From: Sesamum alatum
Lineage: Eukaryota > Streptophyta > Magnoliopsida > Lamiales > Pedaliaceae
Assembly: GCA_034509735.1 (NCBI GenBank)
Contig: JACGWO010000010.1
Location: 8,011,193-8,075,192, forward strand
Direction: 5' to 3'
DNA: 64,000 nt
Below the pieces are notes generated by a model, which was not told the origin of the DNA, did not search any database, and saw nothing but the letters and a program-made list of their open reading frames with translations. Within the stretch, counting starts at the first letter, position 1, and each line of letters starts with the position of its first letter. Made by a program: the position numbers and the translations under genes. Shown here piece by piece: positions 56,285 to 64,000 of the stretch.

Positions 56285-57500
56285 CGAACAAATTGCATAT
56301 TACCCCCTATGTTTTCAAAAGTCGGCTAAAGACCCCTCGGTGTTTTGAAAATAGGCAAAAGACCCTATGTGTTTTGTAAAACCATGCGTACTTGCCCCTC
56401 ATCGTTAACTAAAGTTAACGATGTTAATTATTTTTCTAAAAGACCGTTATACCGTTATATAGTTATATTATTTCTTTTTTTAATGATTGTTTGATCTTTT
56501 TGGATTGAATTAAAGCCGTAGGATCTAATCAATTCATATCAACCATTAGATCTTAAATTTATAAAAAATCAAAGGTCTAGATTTAATATATTTTGTTATA
56601 GTATATTTAAAATTATGAAAACAAATTATTTTTAAAAAATAAAATATTTTATTTAAAACCCCCCCAACCCATCCACCCACCCCCAACCCCTTGGCCCACC
56701 CCAGCCCCACCACCAGAGGGGGCGATGTTGCCCCTAGTCTGGGCGACCGCGACGACGGTCGCGGCGCCCAACGCTCATCTAAGTCTGGGCGACCATCGAC
56801 CGCGATCACCCAGGGCTCATTTGGGCGCCCATGGGTGGTCTAGGCGATGACAACGGTTGTCGTCCATCGTCCAATTTTTTTTTTTTAATAAATTGATTTT
56901 TTTAAATATTAAAGAATTTTTTAATTTTTATATAAAATTCAAAATTTAAATATGATTTTAATAGTATAATTTATTTAAACATATTTCATCTAAACAATAA
57001 TTTAAATTAGTTAATAATGTATAATTATTCTAATTTATTAATATTCATATTCAAAAAATAATTAAAATGTGGTAAAATTCCTATAATGATCATTTTAATT
57101 TAAAATTTATTTTTCATTTAAATATAGTTTTTTATTATTTTAAAATTAGTCTAATTAATATATTTCATAAATATATATAATTTATTAAAATATATTTAGG
57201 TTAAATAGTAATTTAAATTGATCAATAATATTAATTTATTAAAATATATTTAAATGCCCAAAGGAAGATGGCAAAATGGACATTTGTACCAATAAAGGAA
57301 CCCTAAAAAGGTCAAAGATAAAGCCGACTCGCACATTGGGCGCGTGTTAGACACTCTCCGTTAGTTTCTAACGGAGAGGGGCTTTTTTGTAGGGTTTTAC
57401 AAAACACAGGGATTTTTTTTTTTTTTTTGCCTAATTTCAAAATAGAGCGGAGTTTTTAGCTGACTTTTGAAAACACATGGGGTTAATATGCAATTTGTCC
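56285..57500. mobile_element. Mutator-type non-autonomous element, 1.2 kb
   Basis: Terminal inverted repeats of about 100 bases (left AACAAATTGCATATTACCCCC, GTTTTCAAAAGTCGGCTAAA; the right end is its complement) enclose 1 kb without genes. TAATAGTTT (56276-56284) and TAATAGTAT (57501-57509) are a 9-bp target duplication with one change. The inside includes a GGGCGACC-rich patch (56690-56870) whose open frames are compositional. Confidence 0.8.
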
Positions 57501-57539
57501 TAATAGTATCATATTCTTTTTTATCATTTTACCAATAAA

Positions 57540-57715
57540 AAGACCTTATTATGCCAAACACCCTAACATCTTATAAGATATGAAAACATCCAAACGCTCT
57601 AGGAGCTTATTTTTATAATAAGATCAAACATTCTATAAGCTCCTAAAATATCTTATAAAATGTAGGAGTTTATAAGGTGTTTTAACAGAGTTTAGCCGAA
57701 CACCCTCTAAAACTA
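57540..57715. repeat. Foldback repeat with CTTATAAG motifs
   Basis: CCAAACACCCTAACATCTTATAAGAT on the left and ATCTTATAAAATG...GCCGAACACCCTC on the right share inverted and direct motifs. A related stretch lies at 55015-55135 (CTTATAAGATGTTCGAGAG). It may be the two ends of one non-autonomous element into which the Mutator-type elements inserted. Confidence 0.45.
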
Positions 57716-57759
57716 AAAAGGGATACAAAAGGCACATTCCTACAAACAACCGTTAAATG

Positions 57760-60492
57760 AAAAGGGCGAGTTGCTTCCATGTCTGTTTCCAATCAGCTAG
57801 AGATTTTAATGAAGTTATTAAATGAAAGACTTTAAACAGTGGTTGTCTAAATTAATCTCGTTGGACCAGAGTGGTTTTGTACCTAAGCGAGTGATAAGAG
57901 ATAACATCTTGCTTGCCCAGGAGATCATGCACTCGATCGACTCTCATAAAATAAGCTGGAATATGGTACTTGAATTAGACATGGCAACAGCATACAAGTG
58001 CGTTGATTGGTGTTTTTATGCGCCAAGTGCTTAGTTGTTTCTATTTCCCCGATACATAGATTGAGTTGGTGATGAATTGCATTACAAAATGTTGGTTCTT
58101 GGTGTTGATTAATTGAGAGGTTTGTGGTTTTTTCAAATCATCGAGAGGGTTGCGTCAGGGAGATCCCCTATCTCCCTCTCTATTTGTTCTCACCACAGAA
58201 TATATGTCGCGCCGACTGAACAAATTGATGGCTCAAAATTTATCTTTGGCATTCAAAGGTAGTATGGGTGTGTCCCATTTGGCCTACGCTGATGACATAA
58301 TCATATTCACTATAAGGAACAAAGTATTGAGACGGTGATGGATTTCTTACATACCTTTGAGATCATTTATTTTGGGCCGAAAGATCAATAATGATAAAAG
58401 CGCGTAAGCACCAAGGGCATCATTGTTGATAAGACAGCTAGTGAAATGATTAATGGGCTTTGTTATGAAACCGCTACTGTTCACTTACCTTGGAGCACCA
58501 ATTTACATGGTAGAAGAACGATGTAGTTTTTTGATAAATTATTGGAATCATTGGCTAGTCAGATTGGCATTTGGGAGAAGAAGGTCCTCACATGCGGAGG
58601 CCATATGCAGCTAATTAAATTGGTGTTATTGACAATGCCGATTCATATACTCTATGTGCTCAAGCCGCCTAAAGGGGTGATTTTTTCGTATAGAACGCAT
58701 GCTAAATAAATTCTTTTGGGGTTCTTACGGCTCTACACAGTGCTTGCATTAGACAGATTGGAGTTGGGCGTGCTTTCCAACGATAGAAGGGAGATTAGGT
58801 GTGCGTCGTCTAGAGGAGACGGGTTCAGACTTCTCTTAGAAATTATGGTAGCAATTCCGAGTTGGCAGATCGCTATGAATGATTATTTGAAACAAAAATA
58901 CGATAAGTGATCTTGTCCAGCTTCAAGTAGCAAATATGAAAACAGTACAAGCTAGTAGCAACGGATGTGAGACGCGTAACTACACTCAGAGAGGCACATC
59001 TTTTGGATGTTAGGTGGCGGCCAGTCGTGCTTTTAGCACGACAATTGGTTAGGAGAAACGAGTGTTGTTGAAATGCTTAAACCACCATACTCACATCATG
59101 AGAAAGTGAGCTATTATTGGAAGGAGCAAGAGTGGAATGTGGAGACGTTGCTGAGAGTAGTGCCATCTCATATTGCTTAAATAATCACTAATATACCCTT
59201 TGACAAACAAGGAGAGGACAAGGCGTGGTGGAAGCTTGACCAAAAAAGGATTTTTAGCATGAGATCAACCTAGCAATCGGTTCGTCAAGGGGCTATATAA
59301 TGCATTTATTAGCTAATTTTTGGAACATTTGCACTCGGCCAACGATACCGATCTTTATGTGGCGCCTTTCTGTATAATTTGATTCGAGTAGATGAACAAA
59401 TAAGGGGAAGGGGCTTCAATTGGCTTCCAAATGCCCCTCCTGCCACAAAACTAAAACATCGCAACATATATTCCTTCACGGATCAACTGTACGTGAGATT
59501 TGGAACCATTCTAGTTAGTTGTTCCATGTTAGAATCCCTGTCACATGTTATATTAATGTGATGTTGCAACATTGGAAGATTTCTCTTTTGTTTCTAGCAA
59601 AGTGCATATTAGAATCTTGGTACTGATTCTTGTTTTTTGGTTTACATGGAACACGAAGAATCATGTCAAACACCGGATAAACGATTCATATTTTCTGACA
59701 TTGTTTGCAAAGTGGTAGAATATCTATAGCAATTGTATAGAGCTGGCTCATTATGAGTGACGCACTAGAAAGGGGATTTGGATGCGGCTGCAAGGTTTGA
59801 TTTCCACTATCACAAGGTGTCCAAGCCAAGACCAAGGCTCATCAGATGGTATCTCCGACTGTGGGTCCGATGAAGTTAAACTGTGATGGCGTCTCAAAAG
59901 ACAATCGGTGGCTAGCAAGCGGTGGTGGTATCTTGTGTAATGAGGTTGGTCAAGCGGTTTTGGCTTTCTATCGATTTTACCAATACGGACCAACATGTAT
60001 CTAGAAATAACAATCATTGTAGTTTTCCTGGAGCTTGTTGTTTTGAGAGGCTTCCATCGACTCTGGATTGAAGTTGACTCGTAGGCAACATTGTATGTAA
60101 TCCAGAGTAGAGAGGGGCATTGGAGCCTACAAAGGCTGCTCACTTTATGGGGATTTTCCAACGGATAAGGCTTGTGAGTTGATGGAATCTAAGGTGCTGG
60201 AGGCGGAAGAAATACAAGGGAACTTAGCTAATCGGAGTATGGGGTTGTGTTCTAGGCCGTAATGATAATTCATGGCAAAGCAGTCGCAACACGGCCCAAC
60301 ACACGATGTGTTGTTAGGCATGTGCTTGGAAAAGTGGGAAACACATCCATTCACATGATCGTGTGGATGGTCGTGTTATTGAAAACTTTCGCGAGCTTCG
60401 ACAAGAAGGAAAACAATGTCGCACATGGCCTGGAACACAATCATATTTCTACGCCCTGTTCCCTATGGGACTTGAGTAGATATTTCTTATAG
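57760..60492 (+). pseudogene. LINE ORF2 remnant (RT, zf-RVT, RNase H)
   Basis: RT blocks: WLSKLISLDQSGFVPKRVIR, NILLAQEIMHSID, VLELDMATAYKCVDW (57822-58020), then RQGDPLSPSLFVLTTEYMSR and SHLAYADDIIIF (58150-58320) with the catalytic YADD intact. A weak zinc-binding region typical of the zf-RVT part is at about 59220-59560 (NICTRPTIPIFMWRLL). The RNase H-like domain starts MKLNCDGVSKDNRWLASGGG (about 59870) and ends ENNVAHGLEHNHI near 60440. Many stops and frameshifts separate these. The 5' half (endonuclease) and ORF1 are absent, and no poly(A) tail is seen at the junction with the next element. Confidence 0.8.
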
Positions 60493-61089
60493 GTTTGTAA
60501 AGGGACAAGTACTCCTCGTTTATGATTTTTAATTTATACAAGGCTTGTAAAGGGTCCGGTGTCGCTTGCTGCTGGAAAATTGATGCAAGAAAAAAGAGCG
60601 AAAATCCTGAAAGGTTCTGATTAAACCATTTGGTAGTCGATTGAACTATTGTTGAGCTTCCTGGGATCATAGGAATTAATACCTGACATTTGACTCCATC
60701 AATATAGCGGTGAAGAAAAACCGTACTCTCGAACTGAGACAGATGCTCTTGAGGATCCATGGTCTCATCATATTCTGCCATAGTTGGGGTTTGGTAATTA
60801 GGAGGGAGCTCATCCTCCATGACCTCCTCGCAGAAAGGGATGCCTCCCTGTTCCTCCAACATGACTCCAAGGACTCAGTGTTGCACATCGTGAAGCCCAT
60901 TCTACAAGTGCTCCAAGCGAGCCATCCATTGACTCGGGACCTCCTCATGCGGTTGAGGGGTGGCCTCTGCTCACTAAGAGGGTGGCTAGGTGGCAAGTTT
61001 GTTAAAGCTTCTCCTAAAATGGAGGCGGGGCCTCGACTGCCAAAGGGGTTGCCAAAGGCACCTGTGTCATAGCCGCCATTTGCGCGCAC
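60493..61089 (-). pseudogene. Tat-like gag fragment of a truncated Gypsy element
   Basis: The minus strand contains FCEEVMEDELPPNYQTPTMA, EYDETMDPQEHLSQFESTVF and LHRYIDGVKCQV, the same Gag family as 50211-51170. It breaks down near 60600 and meets the LINE remnant at about 60490. Its own start lies near 61089, with the primer-binding site and LTR further upstream on this strand (61352-62145). Everything downstream of early gag is lost. Confidence 0.75.
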
Positions 61090-61351
61090 ATCGCTGTTGT
61101 AATCATTTGTCGCATCATCTCCAATAGCATAGAGGAAAACCTCCTAGAAGAAGTGTCCCAGGAAGTACTGCTGCGAGCTGGATCTAGAGCTTTATAGGGT
61201 TAGATATGCCTCCTGCTCCACGGCCAGCAGGAGCAAGGGGTGCCCCTTGTACCACTTGCAAGGCCTAGGTCTCATGCCTAAGAGTCAACAACCTTCTGCT
61301 TCTCCATGTCGTTATTTGGTGCTTCCATGAATTTCACATCTTAGTTCGATG

Positions 61352-61369
61352 TTCCCACAGACGACGCCA
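61352..61369 (-). other. Primer-binding site
   Basis: Minus-strand TGGCGTCGTCTGTGGGAA is identical to that of the element at 49072-53964. It lies two bases from the LTR end. Confidence 0.85.
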
Positions 61370-61371
61370 CT

Positions 61372-62145
61372 TGATGCAAACAAAAATTTGCTTGTGTGGA
61401 CACGTCCACCCTAAGGTCTTTGGGCCTAGCTTTTTCACAAGTTGTGGGAAGGAAACCTAAAAAAAAATACGTTAGCACCCCGACACTCAAGTCAGTAAAT
61501 AATGGTGGAAATAAGCATTAAAGATTTAAAAGTGTAATATAAGATGCTAACTCAGTTCGAGGGTCCTTTGAAAAACAATATTTTCAATCCGTGTGAGTGT
61601 CTAGAAAATGTTACCCTTACCGGGGGAAGAGAAACTCTTTTTATAGCCCTAGCCCCTATCAGCCGAGAGATTCCGATCCCCTTGGGACTCAAGAAGACAG
61701 TTGCTATGGGATAGGCCATAATTACCCGAGAAGATCCTCCAATCTTAGATATGCAAACCGTTCGAGACTTATCCTCAAGCAAGTAGGACTATTCCTTGAA
61801 AATAAAGTTTTTCGGATTCTAGAGGATAGTTAGTATTGCCACAAAGTCCTTCTAGATCTTTGGTTGTCCTCTATGGCATAGAGAGTGCCACTATTCTGAG
61901 TTGTCGCCTGGGGTCGAGTCATCTGCGAGTAAGAGCCTTCAGGTCTCAATGTGGCTGCCATGCTAGCATCCTTCTTGCGCCTCGCACGAATTTTTGTGGT
62001 CCTCTTTGATCTATTTCGCTTAATGGACTTCTCCTAAAGGTCCGACGGCTTAGACTTTTTTCGTCTTGGGCTCTGCATAACCTTGGCTCCTTCTTGGGCT
62101 TTTCTTGGGTTGGGTTCTATCTTGGGTCGTGCGTATTTTGGGGCA
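61372..62145 (-). repeat. LTR of the truncated Tat-like element, about 774 bp
   Basis: On the minus strand it runs from TGCCCCAAAATACGCACG to GTTTGCATCA. It shares motifs with the LTR at 49072 (TTTACTGACTTGAGTGTCGG then GTGCTAACGTATTTTTTTTTAGGT) but differs elsewhere, so it is a related, separate family. A second LTR is not in the window. Confidence 0.65.
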
Positions 62146-63060
62146 TTAATATTACTAATATATTTTTCAGCAAGAAGTATGAAACAACATGATCAATACA
62201 CGCTCAACATATAAAAAGTTAAGGGAAAAATCCAATTTACCTCCCTATGTTATTAATATTATTAAAAAAACCATGTGAAAAAGAAAGTATCCTATTTGGT
62301 TCTATAATTATAGGGGTGGACACTTTTAGTTCTCCTTGATTCCAAATTTGCAATTAAGAATTGTAATTAAACATCATATTTAGTTTAGATATCAACGGAA
62401 AATACTATATTCACTATAAATCAACACATATAGCAAGTCACCAATTTTAATTTGAGGGTTTTTATTTTTTTCAACTAGTCTTGTTGATGTGTTTTTTTTT
62501 TCCTAACTCTGTTGTGATGAACGTAAGGGAAAAATGCAATTATTATCCTATGACTATAGAGGTTGTGAGTTCGAGTCCAATAGATTTATGTACTTAAATC
62601 TTTTTTTAACAGTAGTATATTGTTTCCTTGTTTACTTTGAATTTGTTGGTTAATTTAGAAATATTGATGTACTTCATAGGGAATGTTGTAAGAATAGTAT
62701 ATTGGTTGATTTAAAACTATCGATGTACTTTCAAAAAACAAAAAAAGAACTATAGAAGTGGCACTTTGGTCCTATTAGATTTCAAATTATGCAATTAAGC
62801 ACAAAATTATAAGAAATTAGCATATTTGGTCAAAAAATCATTATAGGGAAAACGTCATTTAGCGAAATTGTTTGAAAAAATAAAAAAATCCCCTTATGTG
62901 TTGTTTGTCCTATATTTCATATTTTATGTTTCATATGAATAAAATTACTTTTTTGTTTTCAGATAATTTGTCATAGTGAAATCATTGCTTATTTTTTTCA
63001 CAATTTTTATGTTGCCATATCCATATGGCATTGCATGCATGCATATCTCTATTGCACAAA
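62146..63060. other. AT-rich intergenic sequence
   Basis: No gene is seen. A B-box-like GAGTTCGAGTCCA (62568-62580) occurs in isolation. GGTCCTATTAGA-type segments near 62320 and 62775 hint at a small repeat. Confidence 0.35.
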
Positions 63061-63090
63061 TCGGTTGTTTTGTAGTCAGAGTGGACATTA

Positions 63091-63175
63091 GATAAGTTGT
63101 GGCCACGACTTATCATATTATCGCTTTTGTCTAGCGCATTTCTAATAACCTGTGGTCACGGCTTATCAGAAATGC
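63091..63175. repeat. Two adjacent imperfect palindromes
   Basis: 63091-63114 is a 24-base near-palindrome centred on GTGGCCAC (GATAAGTT...CGACTTATC). 63136-63175 is a 40-base imperfect palindrome (GCATTTCT...AGAAATGC) centred on GTGGTCAC. They share the inner GATAAG and GTGG(C/T)CAC motifs. Confidence 0.8.
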
Positions 63176-63580
63176 ATTTATGTCCCTCACTACAGAAGTG
63201 TGCATGACTTAAGTCGTACCCACCTTATCTCTGCATGGCGGTTTTTCTGATATGGTCCACTATATAGCTTAAGTAACTTCCCGTAACCGCAAAATAAGAA
63301 TACATGAGACATTATTGATGCAAAAATGTATGAAAAGTATTGGTTTTTTTATTGGAGTTTTCCTTTGAAAACTTGATTTAAGGCTTGGGTCCCCTGAAAT
63401 CCTGCAATCATAAGGAGACACACTATCGGGTTGATTGCACCAGATTTCAAAAGAATCAACATCAATATTTATGCAGTCTTCCATTTTTTTATAGTTGCAT
63501 TTGAATCAACGGCAGGAGGTAATTATCCTATTGTATTCGCTCCCGCACTCAGTGATCTAACATGTATAAGATGTTATTAA

Positions 63581-63604
63581 TATATATATATATATATATA
63601 TATT
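63581..63604. repeat. (TA)n microsatellite
   Basis: About 12 TA units lie in tandem. Confidence 0.95.
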
Positions 63605-63702
63605 AGATATGAATTTTTGCCAGAAATTTTGTTGGATTATATTTAGATGGATTTATGTTCCGACCATCTTGTTTCTTACAACCTATTTATTAGGCTTATA
63701 TT

Positions 63703-63714
63703 TGGTATCAGAGC
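63703..63714 (+). other. Possible primer-binding site of a Copia-type element
   Basis: TGGTATCAGAGC, complementary to initiator tRNA-Met, follows a T-rich stretch that could be the end of an LTR. No LTR start or gag is seen within the window, so this may be a remnant or the left edge of an element continuing beyond 64000. Confidence 0.5.
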
Positions 63715-64000
63715 ATGCTTTATCTCTGCATTGATTTGAGCATGATGTTTGTTTCTTGATACTTGAAAGTTATATGCATAAATTCTGTAATTGAAGTCAT
63801 ATATTTATTGTCCTTCCAAAGATATGTATGTTGGGATTTATTGTACATATAACGGTAATGAATATTGAATTAAATTGATTCATGTAGTTTAATGCCTTGT
63901 GACTAGCATTTTCATTAATTAAAGACTAGCCACAACATCTTTAACTTATGTTTATGCTTTGAGGATTCAAGATCACATCTATAATAAAAGGGCATTAATT

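Noticed and set aside
56546..56809. Gly/Arg-rich ORF inside the 1.2-kb Mutator-type element
   Set aside because: It lies in a GC-rich patch of a non-autonomous element and crosses a C run; composition alone explains it.
62560..62585. tRNA gene
   Set aside because: A B-box-like GAGTTCGAGTCC is present, but no acceptor stem, anticodon arm or A box can be placed around it.

Overview
This window is plant nuclear DNA, most likely from a eudicot. It has AT-rich intergenic sequence, GT-AG introns, one split nuclear gene for a mitochondrial protein, Pol II-type plant U-snRNA genes, and a dense layer of nested, mostly broken transposable elements. There is no sign of operons or other prokaryotic organisation. 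The species cannot be named from the sequence. Only three loci look like working host genes: a U2 snRNA gene (20087-20281), a U1 snRNA gene (20598-20760) and a five-exon gene for ATP synthase subunit d (ATPQ type, 42281-47693). Nearly everything else is mobile-element DNA or unassigned AT-rich sequence.

Layout, left part. 1-1176 is a Copia-type remnant in which LTR sequence flanks a broken gag in inverted orientation. 1.2-2.0 kb is a hAT-like non-autonomous element, 2.3-5.0 kb a decayed Mutator-like element (minus strand), and 5.3-5.8 kb a Copia RT scrap. 7.1-17.5 kb is a nest: a LINE ORF1 remnant (minus strand) is split by a gag-only LTR element (7427-11501), and its 5' side is invaded by a chromovirus-like Gypsy element (11968-17473, minus strand). 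17.5-20 kb is AT-rich with one dispersed repeat. 20.0-21.5 kb is the U2-U1 snRNA cluster, followed by a partly deleted duplicate of the U1 unit.

Middle part. 21758-29029 is a complete-looking CACTA element with 3-bp target duplications, subterminal GCAACGGA repeats, a TNP2-type transposase gene (plus strand, several lesions) and an unusual array of CCG-rich mini-exons near its 3' end. About 30.1-37.77 kb is a second, more decayed CACTA locus on the minus strand with a different subterminal motif (GGAACGGT). 38-41.5 kb is AT-rich with a dispersed repeat and a hAT-like remnant. 41.5-47.8 kb holds a poly(A)-tailed RNase H fragment, a cluster of site II promoter motifs and the ATP synthase d gene.

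Right part. 48.1-48.8 kb has an unassigned short ORF and a SINE-like unit. 49.07-53.96 kb is a Tat-like Gypsy element that kept gag, protease remnants and an antisense ORF but lost RT, RNase H and integrase. 55-57.7 kb holds microsatellites, two Mutator-type non-autonomous elements with target duplications, and a foldback repeat. 57.8-60.5 kb is a LINE ORF2 remnant, abutting a truncated Gypsy gag plus LTR (60.5-62.1 kb). The last 1.9 kb has two adjacent imperfect palindromes and a possible LTR/primer-binding-site remnant. The element genes act only on their own DNA or RNA copies. The ATP synthase and snRNA genes are unrelated housekeeping functions that share the interval.
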